From Cytobacillus gottheilii (GTDB lineage Bacteria; Bacillota; Bacilli; Bacillales; Cytobacillaceae), in assembly GCF_001636345.1 (NCBI RefSeq), contig NZ_KV440945.1, positions 2,023,631-2,087,630 of the forward strand: 64,000 nt of DNA. The letters are read 5' to 3'. This document shows positions 1 to 8,465 of this stretch, in pieces. How positions within the stretch are numbered: the stretch's first letter is position 1; each line of letters begins with the position of its first letter. Under the pieces are notes generated by a model that saw only the letters and a program-made list of their open reading frames with translations, was not told where the DNA came from and made no database searches. Made by a program: the position numbers and the translations under genes.

Positions 1-471
1 CGTGTACGCTATCAAAAGCTGGAGCAAATGGACGATCCTGAATTAAATGACTTGCCTGTACTTGAAAAAGCATTAACAGACGAAAAAGCATCTATCCGCA
101 GATTGGCAACCGTATATTTGGGCATGATTGAAGATCAGCAAGTACTTCCTCTTCTTTATAAAGCCTTAAACGATAAAACCGTCACGGTCAGAAGAACAGC
201 AGGAGATTGTCTATCAGATTTAGGTTTTGAACAAGCAGCACCAGCCATGATGGAAGCATTAAAAGACAGCAGCAAACTTGTCCGCTGGCGTGCCGCTATG
301 TTTTTATATGAAGTAGGCGATGAACAAGCGCTGCCGGCTTTGAAAGATGCGGAAAACGACCCTGAATTTGAAGTGAGTCTGCAGATCAAGCTTGCCATTG
401 AGAGAATCGAAATGGGCGAAGAAGCTAAAGGATCTGTTTGGAAGCAGATGACAGAGTCAAGGAAATCTTAA
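1..471 (+). CDS. ypgR: HEAT-repeat protein, CvfC/YpgR family (5' truncated by window)
   Basis: The reading frame is open from base 1, so the gene starts before the window. The visible 157 residues form several helical repeats of about 31 residues, each with a D-x-x-V/I-R-R or L-V-R-W type turn, which is typical of HEAT/PBS-lyase-like scaffolds. The C-terminal end and the position directly before brxA fit B. subtilis YpgR, called conserved virulence factor C in related annotation. Its molecular role is not known; HEAT repeats suggest a protein-binding scaffold in the cytoplasm. No terminator stands out before the next gene, 107 bases away. Confidence 0.72.
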   Translation, partial: RVRYQKLEQMDDPELNDLPVLEKALTDEKASIRRLATVYLGMIEDQQVLPLLYKALNDKTVTVRRTAGDCLSDLGFEQAAPAMMEALKDSSKLVRWRAAMFLYEVGDEQALPALKDAENDPEFEVSLQIKLAIERIEMGEEAKGSVWKQMTESRKS

Positions 472-578
472 ATAATATGATCTTAAGAAGCAATAGTCTA
501 GTCTCATTCACCACATTGCACATTAAATAGATTATATAGTAAAATGAATTGCAATTTTAAAAAGGAGGCATTACAAAT

Positions 579-1013
579 ATGTCAATGGCCTATGAAGAAT
601 ATATGAAGCAAATGGTAAAACCAATGCGTGAGGAATTAGTCAGAGCAGGATTTGAAGAACTATTAACGGCAGAAGATGTCAATGAATTTATGAGTCAAAA
701 TAATGAATCAGCATTAGTAGTTGTGAATTCTGTATGCGGATGTGCGGCAGGATTGGCTAGACCTGCTGCTACACAAGCTGTAATCAATACAGAAAAGAAA
801 CCAGATCGTTTAGTGACTGTATTTGCTGGTCAGGATAAAGAAGCGACTGCCCAAATGAGAGAGTTTTTTGGTGAAATTCCGCCTTCTTCTCCATCGATGG
901 CATTAATCAAAGGCGGAGAAGTAGTTCATTTTATTCACCGTCATGATATTGAAGACCATGCAATGGAAACCATTATGGAAAATCTCCTGACTGCATTTGA
1001 CGAAAAGCTTTAA
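579..1013 (+). CDS. brxA: Bacilliredoxin BrxA (YphP family)
   Basis: A 144-residue thioredoxin-fold protein of the YphP/YqiW family. The active site reads S-V-C-G-C-A-A-G, with Cys53 and Cys55 forming the characteristic CGC motif. Bacilliredoxins remove bacillithiol from S-bacillithiolated proteins in the cytoplasm during oxidative stress. Length and motif match the family along the whole chain. The ATG at 579 has an AAAGGAGG site 11 bases upstream; the in-frame ATG at 585 is less well spaced. The gene has its own terminator and lies between ypgR and ypiP, as in B. subtilis. Confidence 0.93.
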   Translation: MSMAYEEYMKQMVKPMREELVRAGFEELLTAEDVNEFMSQNNESALVVVNSVCGCAAGLARPAATQAVINTEKKPDRLVTVFAGQDKEATAQMREFFGEIPPSSPSMALIKGGEVVHFIHRHDIEDHAMETIMENLLTAFDEKL

Positions 1014-1021
1014 TTTATATT

Positions 1022-1055
1022 AAAAAAGGATGTCCTCAGTTGGCATCCTTTTTCT
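1022..1055 (+). terminator. Terminator of brxA
   Basis: A 10-bp perfect stem (AAAAAGGATG / CATCCTTTTT) with an 11-base loop, ending in a T run, starts 9 bases after the brxA stop codon. Confidence 0.85.
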
Positions 1056-1081
1056 CGTATTAAACTGAGCAGGTGAATATT

Positions 1082-1867
1082 ATGTTATTAACAACATGTG
1101 GTAGACCAGATGAACAAAACATTCAGCAAGCGAGACAAGCTGCAGAACAATTGGGAATTCGATTTGTTTACAGAAAAAAGAGATCGATTCAGAGCATACA
1201 AGAACAGGAAAATAGTGATTGCATCGTATTTGGCAAAGAAAGACTGGAACTTTACCTAAAAGGTGAAAGAGAACCCTTCTTTTTCCATCCTAATTCAGCG
1301 ATGTTTAGAATGAAAAGAATCATCAGAGATGAACATGATCCTTTTCTTACAGCGTGTAATCTGTCTGAAGGAAACTCATTTTTAGATTGTACTTTAGGAT
1401 TAGCCGGTGACAGCATAATGGCTAGTTATGCGGTTGGTTCAACTGGGGAAGTGGCAGGGATTGAAGCAAATCCTTTTATTGCTTATATTGTAAAGAATGG
1501 TTTGCGAACCTGGAGTTCTGGCGTTGCAGAAATGGATGAAGCCATGAAGAGGATTACTGTCAGGCAGGGATATGCATTAAATGTTCTAAAAAACCTCCCT
1601 GATAACCGTTTCGATTGTGTATATTTTGATCCCATGTTTGAGGAAAGCATTGATGCTTCAGAAGGCATTAAAACATTAAAGAATTTCGCCGTATATGAAC
1701 CATTTACTTCTGAATTGATTAATGAAGCGATCAGAGTTGCAAAAGATCGTGTAGTTTTAAAGGATCATTTTCGCAGTGAAAAATTTATAAATTACAACTT
1801 TGAAGTAATCAAAAGAAAAAGCGCAAAATTTCACTATGGAATTAAATTAAAAGAAAGCAATAACTAA
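1082..1867 (+). CDS. ypiP: Class I SAM-dependent methyltransferase, YpiP family
   Basis: A 261-residue protein with a Rossmann-type SAM site: L-D-C-T-L-G-L-A-G-D (motif I), then an acidic E in G-I-E-A-N-P, and a catalytic-region motif Y-F-D-P-M-F. The last resembles the DPMYP element of the RsmJ 16S rRNA methyltransferase family, so a nucleic-acid substrate is plausible but unproven. Position between brxA and ypjP matches B. subtilis ypiP. I place the start at ATG 1082 because GCAGGTGA ends 5 bases before it; GTG 1073 overlaps that site. The gene stands alone with a strong terminator. Confidence 0.8.
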   Translation: MLLTTCGRPDEQNIQQARQAAEQLGIRFVYRKKRSIQSIQEQENSDCIVFGKERLELYLKGEREPFFFHPNSAMFRMKRIIRDEHDPFLTACNLSEGNSFLDCTLGLAGDSIMASYAVGSTGEVAGIEANPFIAYIVKNGLRTWSSGVAEMDEAMKRITVRQGYALNVLKNLPDNRFDCVYFDPMFEESIDASEGIKTLKNFAVYEPFTSELINEAIRVAKDRVVLKDHFRSEKFINYNFEVIKRKSAKFHYGIKLKESNN

Positions 1868-1916
1868 TAAAGGATTGACTCGGGGAATACTTCTTTCCAA
1901 GTCAATCCTTTATTAG
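1865..1916. terminator. Bidirectional terminator between ypiP and a small ORF
   Basis: A perfect 16-bp inverted repeat (TAATAAAGGATTGACT / AGTCAATCCTTTATTA) has A and T flanks on both sides, so it can end ypiP on the + strand and the small minus-strand gene downstream. Confidence 0.85.
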
Positions 1917-1965
1917 TATCTGATTTTATTAATGAACAGCATAAAGCAACTAAGCTGATTTTAAT

Positions 1966-2043
1966 CTAATCTGCGATAGCAAGGTAAATAAAATAGGCAA
2001 TCATAACAAAGATAACACCAATAAGCACTACACTCATATCCAT
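1966..2043 (-). CDS. Very small membrane protein (25 residues)
   Basis: A 25-residue reading frame made of one hydrophobic helix (V-V-L-I-G-V-I-F-V-M-I-A-Y-F-I-Y-L-A-I-A) between an M-D-M-S start and a final Asp. A consensus AGGAGG ribosome site lies 7 bases before the ATG, strong for such a short frame. The frame ends about 50 bases before the bidirectional terminator at 1865-1916. I do not recognise the family. It could be a small regulatory membrane peptide. The rest of the 1868-2287 gap shows only AT-rich promoter-like sequence. Confidence 0.6.
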   Translation of the reverse strand: MDMSVVLIGVIFVMIAYFIYLAIAD

Positions 2044-2287
2044 AAGAAGTCCTCCTCTTCACTTTCCGTTTTGTTTATTCATTATTCCCTTATTAAAATA
2101 GCTATAACCATGTTTATTAATGAAATCAAAAAATTATCGCTAATTTTAAGACGTTTTTTCATCTATATTCCCTATTATTATGATAAAATAGTATAAATTA
2201 AATGAGAGTCATTTAATGATACATAAAAAGAAGTTCCAGATTCCAATAATATTAATTTTTATAGATTTAAGGTTAGTGAGGAACAAA

Positions 2288-3487
2288 ATGATGGATATAA
2301 TTAAATCACAGCGAATGAATTCTTTTCAGCAAAGTATATTTTCAGAACTTTCAAAACGTAAAAATTCAAAACTTTCTGAAGGTGCAGATATGATTGACTT
2401 AAGCATCGGCAGTCCTGATACGCCTCCACCTTCATTTATAACAGAGATGATCTCAGATTTGGCAAAAGATCCAACGATGTATCAATATACATTAAAAGGA
2501 ACAGACCAATTTCATAAGTCTGTAGCAGACAATTATCTGAGAAATTATGATGTGAAAATAAATCATGATACTCAAGTGGCGCTGCTGATGGGTTCACAAG
2601 ATGGCCTTGTTCATTTGCCGCTTGTTCTTTGTGATCCTGGCGATTATGTGCTCGTACCAGATCCGGGTTATACGGCATACGAAGCAGGCTGTAATTTGGC
2701 CGGTGCTGTAAAATATCCTATGCCATTAAAAAAAGAGAATGGCTTCTTGCCTGATTTGTCACTCATACCTGATGAAGTATCCGAAAAAGCAAAATTAATG
2801 ATTATCAGCTACCCGGGAAACCCAGTCCCCGTTTTGGCGACAGAGGAATTTTTTAAGGAAGCAATTGCATTTGCAAAGAAATATAATATCGTTCTGCTTC
2901 ATGATTTTGCCTATTCAGAACTTTATTTTGAAACCAAGCCGATCAGCTTATTATCGATTGAAGGCGGAATGGATGTAGGGATTGAGATGAACTCCCTATC
3001 TAAGAGTTTTAGCATGGCAGGTTGCCGTGTTGCATATGCAGCTGGAAACGAGGAAGTAATCGGCCTGCTTGGCAGCCTAAAATCAAATTTGGATTATGGT
3101 GTCTTTCATCCTTTCCAAATGGCCGCAGCAAAAGCACTTATGGATCAATCTTCCTTTTTAGATGAAATGAGAAGCAATTTGCAAAAAAGAAGAGATTACT
3201 TACTATCAGGATTTGCTGATATTGGCTGGCATATAGATCCGCCGCAAGGGTCAATGTTTATTTGGGCAGAAATTCCGAAGAATTACACATCAATGGAATT
3301 TGCTTTTGAGCTACTTGAAAAAGCACATGTGGTAGTCACACCAGGAAGTGCTTTTGGAGAGTATGGAGAAGGCTTTATCAGAATGGCAATGGTGCAGCCG
3401 GAAGAAATTTTAGATAAAGCCATTATGCAAATCAAAAACAGCAGGATGATCACACCACATGCCTGGACAGCAGGCAGTAATAGTTAA
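2288..3487 (+). CDS. PLP-dependent aminotransferase, class I/II
   Basis: A 399-residue fold-type I aminotransferase. It shows D-L-S-I-G-S-P-D near the N-terminus, the pocket Y-P-G-N-P-V (the usual form is YPNNPT/YPGNPT), D-F-A-Y-S-E-L-Y and the PLP-lysine segment S-L-S-K-S-F-S-M-A-G. This arrangement fits the LL-diaminopimelate/aspartate-type aminotransferases of Bacillaceae; the substrate cannot be read from sequence. The start at ATG 2288 is supported by GTGAGGA five bases upstream, so the longer frame from 2216 is not used. It lies between ypiP and ypjP, where I do not recall an equivalent in B. subtilis. Confidence 0.8.
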   Translation: MMDIIKSQRMNSFQQSIFSELSKRKNSKLSEGADMIDLSIGSPDTPPPSFITEMISDLAKDPTMYQYTLKGTDQFHKSVADNYLRNYDVKINHDTQVALLMGSQDGLVHLPLVLCDPGDYVLVPDPGYTAYEAGCNLAGAVKYPMPLKKENGFLPDLSLIPDEVSEKAKLMIISYPGNPVPVLATEEFFKEAIAFAKKYNIVLLHDFAYSELYFETKPISLLSIEGGMDVGIEMNSLSKSFSMAGCRVAYAAGNEEVIGLLGSLKSNLDYGVFHPFQMAAAKALMDQSSFLDEMRSNLQKRRDYLLSGFADIGWHIDPPQGSMFIWAEIPKNYTSMEFAFELLEKAHVVVTPGSAFGEYGEGFIRMAMVQPEEILDKAIMQIKNSRMITPHAWTAGSNS

Positions 3488-3500
3488 GGAGGTTTCAGGT

Positions 3501-4100
3501 ATGTCAAAATGGCTTCGCAATTCATTTATCATTCTTGTTACTCTTTTTACCTTTGGGGTCGTTACCCCTTCACAGGCAGCTTTACTATACGATAGTTCAT
3601 ATCAGGATCGCTCGCCTAAAAAGGACCATATTGAATTTCTGCAAACAGAAGAAGATTATTCACAGAATGATGATGAAGTTTCTTTTTTAGATGGCAGGGA
3701 GGAGTTTATAAAGCAAATGGTTAAAGAAGCTGAATACCAATCATATGAAAAATTTGGTACCAAAATCAAACCTGTTATTGAAGATGAATTCAATGTTTGT
3801 ATTTTGCCTAATATTGAAGCAGCAATAGCTGAAATTGCTGAGCAATATCCAGAGGAAGATCTGAAAAAATTAAGTATTACAGAGTCTCCAGCGGGAGGCA
3901 ATTCTGAAAAGATTTTCCATATTTTGAATGATGAAACCAAAAAGGATGTCATTCGTTTTCATGTAAGAAAAGATCATCCTCCACAGCAGGGCTATTGGTT
4001 TAATTTTCATTTCCACACCTATCATGACGACTTTCAAAAGCATCATGAATTAGGCGCGATTTACTGGGATAAAAATACGCCTCCAAAGTGGATGAGTTAA
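3501..4100 (+). CDS. ypjP: YpjP-family exported protein
   Basis: A 199-residue protein with an N-terminal hydrophobic segment (about residues 8-27, ending P-S-Q-A-A) that can act as a signal peptide or membrane anchor. An acidic linker and a conserved C-terminal region rich in aromatic residues and His (F-N-F-H-F-H-T-Y-H-D-D) follow. Family and synteny match B. subtilis YpjP, whose function is unknown. AAGGAGG 7 bases upstream fixes ATG 3501. The start lies 13 bases after the aminotransferase stop, so the two may be co-transcribed. This is the last syntenic gene before the Ter island. Confidence 0.75.
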   Translation: MSKWLRNSFIILVTLFTFGVVTPSQAALLYDSSYQDRSPKKDHIEFLQTEEDYSQNDDEVSFLDGREEFIKQMVKEAEYQSYEKFGTKIKPVIEDEFNVCILPNIEAAIAEIAEQYPEEDLKKLSITESPAGGNSEKIFHILNDETKKDVIRFHVRKDHPPQQGYWFNFHFHTYHDDFQKHHELGAIYWDKNTPPKWMS

Positions 4101-4145
4101 AAATTGAAAAAAAATGAAATATGTGAAAAAATATAAGTGTATTTT

Positions 4146-4172
4146 CGAAACTATTTATGTACTTAGTACGTA
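4146..4172 (+). promoter_or_regulatory. ECF-type (sigma-W-like) promoter for terD
   Basis: CGAAAC (4146-4151), a 17-base spacer and CGTA (4169-4172) match the TGAAAC-N16/17-CGTA pattern of Bacillus extracytoplasmic-function sigma factors with one mismatch. The B. subtilis yceCDEFGH ter operon is known to be controlled by SigW/SigM/SigX and SigB, so the location is as expected. Confidence 0.65.
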
Positions 4173-4208
4173 AGAAATGAGAATTAAAAAAATGGAGGTT
4201 TAACAAAT

Positions 4209-4790
4209 ATGGCTGTTAGTTTATCAAAAGGACAAAAGGTTGATCTAACGAAAACAAATCCTGGTCTATCAAAAGTAATTGTTGGTTTAGGATGGGATGT
4301 TAACAAGTACGATGGAGGTCATGATTTTGATCTTGATTCATCCGTATTCTTATTAGCAGATACTGGCAAGGTAGCATCTGATAGCGATTTTGTCTTCTAC
4401 AACAACACAACTGGCGGAAATGGATCCGTTGTACATACAGGCGATAACCGTACTGGCGAAGGTGACGGAGATGATGAACAAGTAAAAGTTGATTTATCTG
4501 CTGTTCCGCAAAGTGTATCAAAAATCTCATTTACCATTACCATCCATGATGGTGAATCCAGAAACCAAAACTTCGGACAAGTTTCAAATTCTTATGTCCG
4601 CATTGTCAGTGAAGATTCAGGAGAAGAACTAATTCGTTATGATTTGGGAGAAGACTTCTCGATTGAAACAGCTGTTGTAGTTGGTGAACTATACCGCCAT
4701 AATGGGGAGTGGAAGTTCAGCGCAAACGGCAGCGGATATCAAGGCGGATTAGCTGCATTGGCAAAAGATTTTGGTTTACAGATTGGTTAA
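4209..4790 (+). CDS. terD: TerD-family tellurium-resistance/stress protein
   Basis: A 193-residue TerD-domain protein. Family signatures are the N-terminal V-D-L-T-K-x-N-P-G-L-S-K, the W-D-V-N-K-Y-D-G-G element, D-F-D-L-D (residues 39-43) and the acidic calcium-binding stretch [14 protein letters not shown] (77-90). TerD proteins are cytoplasmic calcium-binding proteins induced by envelope, oxidant and metalloid stress. This is the first gene of the island, behind an ECF-type promoter and a GGAGG site. It lacks the Gly-rich insert of the second TerD copy at 13740. Confidence 0.93.
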   Translation: MAVSLSKGQKVDLTKTNPGLSKVIVGLGWDVNKYDGGHDFDLDSSVFLLADTGKVASDSDFVFYNNTTGGNGSVVHTGDNRTGEGDGDDEQVKVDLSAVPQSVSKISFTITIHDGESRNQNFGQVSNSYVRIVSEDSGEELIRYDLGEDFSIETAVVVGELYRHNGEWKFSANGSGYQGGLAALAKDFGLQIG

Positions 4791-4812
4791 TAGTCTTTAA
4801 GATAAAAAAAGG

Positions 4813-4840
4813 AAAAGGCTCGGCATAGCCCGAGTCTTTC
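4813..4840 (+). terminator. Weak stem-loop between terD and terC
   Basis: GGCTCGG and CCGAGTC form a 7-bp stem with a 6-base loop, extended by AAAA/TTTC. The T run is short, so this may attenuate rather than end transcription before terC. Confidence 0.5.
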
Positions 4841-4872
4841 TAATGAAATATACATTTACTATTCAGGGGGAA

Positions 4873-5658
4873 ATGAGCTTAATGGAAATTATTGATGGAA
4901 TTTTACATACCTACTCTCAGCTATTCAATTGGGACATGTGGGTAGAAGCTTTATCGCAGCCTGACAATTGGCTGTTAATTGGAACACTAGTTATCCTGGA
5001 AGGTCTTCTTTCAGCTGATAATGCTTTAGTGTTAGCTGTAATGGTTAAACATTTACCGCCAGATCAGCGTAAAAAGGCGCTATTTTATGGTCTATTAGGT
5101 GCCTATTTCTTCCGTTTCCTAGCGATTGGTGTAGGTGTATTCTTAATTGAATTCTGGTGGATTAAAGTGCTTGGTGCGGCCTATCTTGCTTGGCTTGCTA
5201 TCAAATACTTTATTGATAAGAAGAAAGCCCAGGAAGCAGAAGATGACGAGGCACTTGAAGGAATTAACCAGCGCGGCCTTTTAATACGATTATTTGGTAC
5301 TTTCTGGGGTACAGTAATCTCCGTTGAGTTAATGGATATTGCATTCTCGATTGATAGTATTTTAGCTGCTCTTGGTGTCAGCCAAGAGATTTGGGTACTA
5401 CTTCTAGGCGGTATGCTTGGAATCATCATGATGCGTGGAGTTGCAGGAGTATTCCTGAAACTGATTGATGCAGTTCCTGAAGTTGAAACAAGTGCATACG
5501 TATTGATCTTGCTTATTGCAGCAAAAATGCTCTTAAGTGCAGCTGGCGTTCATATTGATCATATCTACTTCTTCATGGTACTTGTATTAGTATTTGCGAT
5601 TACATTTGTTATTCACTTTAGAAATAAGAAAAAAGAAGCAGCCAAACAAGAATTATAA
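4873..5658 (+). CDS. terC: TerC-family integral membrane protein
   Basis: About 261 residues with roughly seven to nine membrane helices. The family motifs are E-G-L-L-S-A-D-N-A (Asp49-Asn50) and E-L-M-D-I-A-F-S-I-D-S, which carry the acidic residues thought to bind metal ions inside the membrane. B. subtilis homologues YceF (MeeF) and YkoY (MeeY) export manganese to metallate secreted enzymes; this protein is closest in context to YceF. ATG 4873 and ATG 4882 both follow AGGGGG; the earlier ATG at 4843 overlaps the preceding stem-loop and is unlikely. A terminator follows. Confidence 0.88.
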   Translation: MSLMEIIDGILHTYSQLFNWDMWVEALSQPDNWLLIGTLVILEGLLSADNALVLAVMVKHLPPDQRKKALFYGLLGAYFFRFLAIGVGVFLIEFWWIKVLGAAYLAWLAIKYFIDKKKAQEAEDDEALEGINQRGLLIRLFGTFWGTVISVELMDIAFSIDSILAALGVSQEIWVLLLGGMLGIIMMRGVAGVFLKLIDAVPEVETSAYVLILLIAAKMLLSAAGVHIDHIYFFMVLVLVFAITFVIHFRNKKKEAAKQEL

Positions 5659-5671
5659 TCAACTAGAGTAT

Positions 5672-5710
5672 AAAAAGGGATCAGACATTTGTCCGCTCCC
5701 TTTCTTTTTA
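5672..5710 (+). terminator. Terminator of terC
   Basis: An imperfect stem (AAAAAGGGATCAGAC / GTCCGCTCCCTTTCTTTTT) with an ATTT loop lies 13 bases after the terC stop. Confidence 0.7.
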
Positions 5711-5793
5711 TCTATTTTTTCAAAAAAACAGCTAATTTAGCATTTTTGCAGATTATTAATTTACAGGCAATGACAAATTACAAATTGTTACTG

Positions 5794-5945
5794 GGCGAGC
5801 GCCTTCCACTTTTCTAAGTTGTCTAGTTCCAGCGCCTAGCCCCTCGAGGTCATAAGCCAATCCAGTCCAAAGGTCAAAGAACGACCTTCCGTCTGGCTTG
5901 TCTTATGCTTGTCGGGGCTGAGCAAGGCGCTTCCACTTTTCTGAT
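5794..5945. repeat. Structured intergenic repeat of Bacillaceae type
   Basis: The element is bounded by near-identical direct repeats (GCGCCTTCCACTTTTCT at 5799 and GCGCTTCCACTTTTCT at 5927). Inside is a long imperfect palindrome: GCGCCTAGCCCC pairs with GGGGCTGAGCAAGGCGC, and CATAAGCCA with the TGGCTTGTCTTATG region. I recall very similar elements in many copies between genes in Bacillaceae genomes. It has no reading frame and fills most of the 300-base gap before the HpcH/HpaI gene. The other part of the gap, 5711-5793, shows nothing. Confidence 0.65.
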
Positions 5946-5959
5946 AAGGAGTTGAGTAT

Positions 5960-7174
5960 ATGCGGTTATTTTCTGATTTGCACGATGAGGAGCTGGGTAA
6001 GATTTTTTATAAGCAGCCTGTCGATTTTAATAAGCGGTCCGATAAGGATCAGCTGGCATATGCTTTAGGTGCAACTCTTTATATGCCTGCTACAAGACCA
6101 AATATACATCAGGATTTGCTGTCCAAGAAGCATTCAGGTTTGACTTCTATGGTTATTTGTCTTGAAGATGCAATTGGTGACTGGGAAGTTGAAAGAGCTG
6201 AGAAGCTTGTTGTAGAAGAACTCTTAAGACTGCAGGAAGATATGAAAAAAGGGTTTATTCAAGAAGATGATCTGCCCCTTCTTTTCATTCGTATCCGCAG
6301 CTATGAACAGCTTCTTCGGCTTATCAATCAGGCTGAGCAAGCGCTCAGTTTGCTGACTGGTATCGTTATTCCAAAATTTAATCCGGTAAATGGAACTGAA
6401 ATTATTAATGAAATCCAAATGCTTCATCAAAGAGAGAATTTTAAATTGTATGTGATGCCAATTCTTGAAACTAGAGAAATCATTTATAAAGAAACAAGAC
6501 TGGACGAGCTTCTTAAAATTAAAGCTGTTCTAGATGAATTTAGTGATTATGTATTAAATGTCAGAATTGGTGCAACTGATTTTTGCGGTTTATTTGGTAT
6601 TCGCAGAAATACAGATACAACTATATACGATATAGCGATAATGAGAGACTGCATAACAGATATTCTGAACGTTTTTTCGCGTTCAGATTCTCCATACTTA
6701 GTATCTGGACCTGTGTGGGAGCATTTTTCCTCAAAAGAACGCAGGCTAAAGCCGCAATTAAGGCAAACGCCATTTCGCCAGCGTTATGGTCAAAAAGGGT
6801 TAGAGTTAAGAACAGACTTAATTGATCAGCAAATGGATGGGTTGATAAGAGAGGTTTTAATGGATATATCCAATGGCATTATTGGAAAAACGATTATTCA
6901 TCCTACACATATTAAAGCGGTCCAAGCACTAAATACCGTCTCCTGCGAAGAATATTTGGATGCAAAAATGATCTTAGAACAGGCAGATGGTCAAAAAGGA
7001 GTTTTAAAGAGTTCATACAGCAACAAAATGAACGAAATAAAACCTCACTATTACTGGGCAGAGAAAACGATCAAAAAATCATTAATATACGGGGTGCTGC
7101 ATGAGGACTACACATACATCGACATTCTTGAGTCAACCATACACGCAAAACATTCTGAATCAGTTAAATATTGA
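5960..7174 (+). CDS. HpcH/HpaI-aldolase/citrate-lyase-like TIM-barrel protein of Ter biosynthetic module
   Basis: A 404-residue protein related to CitE-type C-C lyases. It has G-A-T-L-Y-M-P-A-T-R-P, the acidic V-I-C-L-E-D-A-I-G-D (Glu69-Asp70), V-I-P-K-F, M-P-I-L-E-T and R-I-G-A-T-D-F-C-G, all strands of the barrel that bind magnesium and an acyl substrate in the family. In Ter gene clusters this lyase is grouped with PRTases and a HAD phosphatase and predicted to help build a nucleoside-like metabolite; the reaction itself is unknown. AAGGAG precedes ATG 5960. Its 3' end overlaps the next gene by 74 bases. Confidence 0.83.
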   Translation: MRLFSDLHDEELGKIFYKQPVDFNKRSDKDQLAYALGATLYMPATRPNIHQDLLSKKHSGLTSMVICLEDAIGDWEVERAEKLVVEELLRLQEDMKKGFIQEDDLPLLFIRIRSYEQLLRLINQAEQALSLLTGIVIPKFNPVNGTEIINEIQMLHQRENFKLYVMPILETREIIYKETRLDELLKIKAVLDEFSDYVLNVRIGATDFCGLFGIRRNTDTTIYDIAIMRDCITDILNVFSRSDSPYLVSGPVWEHFSSKERRLKPQLRQTPFRQRYGQKGLELRTDLIDQQMDGLIREVLMDISNGIIGKTIIHPTHIKAVQALNTVSCEEYLDAKMILEQADGQKGVLKSSYSNKMNEIKPHYYWAEKTIKKSLIYGVLHEDYTYIDILESTIHAKHSESVKY

Positions 7175-8465
7175 TATTACAATTACAAACAATCCATATT
7201 CACTTAAACCTGAAGATTTATTTGAGATGGCAGCAAGAATAAATAAAAAACGTTCATTTTTATTTGTCAGTAAGGTGCTGGGGAAGCATATTCCGATCTC
7301 TCCATCCGCTGGGTTAGTGTGTGGTGCTTTACTTGCAGACCGTTTCTTACTAGAAGTTAAAGGTGAAACGTCAGGCAAAACGGATACTCTTCTATCTGCC
7401 TTTTTAAATCCATTGCAGCATTACGATGAAGATGCATTTGTCAGCAGCAAGTGGAATCCCGTTATTATTGGCTTTGCTGAAACGGCAACTGCACTTGGAC
7501 ATGCTTTTTTTAATGCTTTCACTGCAGGTGATTATTTTCACACAACACGAGAACAAATAGAAAATAAAGAATCGGTCATTAATTTTGAAGAAGAGCATTC
7601 GCATGCGACCTCACATAGAACTTATATCGAGAAGGATTTGATCGACAATAATAGAGAAATCATTCTTGTGGATGATGAGATTACGACTGGGAAGACAGCC
7701 ATAAATATCATTAAATCAATTCATCAGCAGTTCCCTCGTAGCCAGTATACGGTTGTATCTATTTTGGATTGGCGGACTGCAGAGCATAAAAAAGAGTTTG
7801 AACTGCTGGAAAAAGAGCTGAATATCAGCATCCATTGCGTTAGTTTAATGAGCGGTACAATTAATGTGGATGGCAGCGCAAATCTGGACGGCGAGTCCGC
7901 AAAGTATGAAACAGAGAGACAAGAAGGAACTTATCATTTTATTAATATACAAAGCATCCTTCCAAATAGGCTCAAATCCATTCCTTCCGCTTCCTTAGCA
8001 GAAAAAAGTTCTCCTTCTTATCTGCAGGCAACTGGAAGATTTGGTTTGTCAGCTCACAGCAATAAATCTAATTTTCCTGCATTCCGGGAAATTGGTGCTT
8101 ATTTAGAATCACTGCGAGCAGGAAGCAGATCATTAGTACTGGGAACAGGTGAATTTATGTATCTGCCGATGAAAATGGCTTCGTATATGGGGGAAGGTGT
8201 TTTTTATCACAGTACAACTCGCAGTCCCATTTTCCCATGCTATAAAGAAGGATATGGAGCAAAAAATGCTTTTATGTTTCCAAACCCTCAGGATCAAAGC
8301 ATTATGAATTATGTCTATAACATAGCACCAGGAAATTATGATGATATATTTCTATTTTTTGAAAGGGAAGTGCCTAAGCAGCAGCTCCTTTCGTTTCTTG
8401 AATTGTTAAGTTCAGCTGTGCCAGATATAAAAGTCGTATATTTAAACGGGGAGGAAGACAGATGA
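7101..8465 (+). CDS. Phosphoribosyltransferase with C-terminal TRSP domain
   Basis: A 454-residue two-domain protein. The N-terminal PRTase carries the PRPP-binding loop I-L-V-D-D-E-I-T-T-G-K-T near residues 187-198. The C-terminal TRSP domain has G-R-F-G-L-S near 310 and the name-giving T-T-R-S-P at about 372-376. The family is confined to Ter-linked biosynthetic clusters, where a PRPP-dependent transfer is predicted. The start at ATG 7101 follows GGGGTG and lies inside the preceding gene. I keep this start because residues 30-45 (Y-S-L-K-P-E-D-L-F) precede the PRTase core (A-A-R-I-N-K-K-R) without a better site. Confidence 0.85.
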   Translation: MRTTHTSTFLSQPYTQNILNQLNIDITITNNPYSLKPEDLFEMAARINKKRSFLFVSKVLGKHIPISPSAGLVCGALLADRFLLEVKGETSGKTDTLLSAFLNPLQHYDEDAFVSSKWNPVIIGFAETATALGHAFFNAFTAGDYFHTTREQIENKESVINFEEEHSHATSHRTYIEKDLIDNNREIILVDDEITTGKTAINIIKSIHQQFPRSQYTVVSILDWRTAEHKKEFELLEKELNISIHCVSLMSGTINVDGSANLDGESAKYETERQEGTYHFINIQSILPNRLKSIPSASLAEKSSPSYLQATGRFGLSAHSNKSNFPAFREIGAYLESLRAGSRSLVLGTGEFMYLPMKMASYMGEGVFYHSTTRSPIFPCYKEGYGAKNAFMFPNPQDQSIMNYVYNIAPGNYDDIFLFFEREVPKQQLLSFLELLSSAVPDIKVVYLNGEEDR

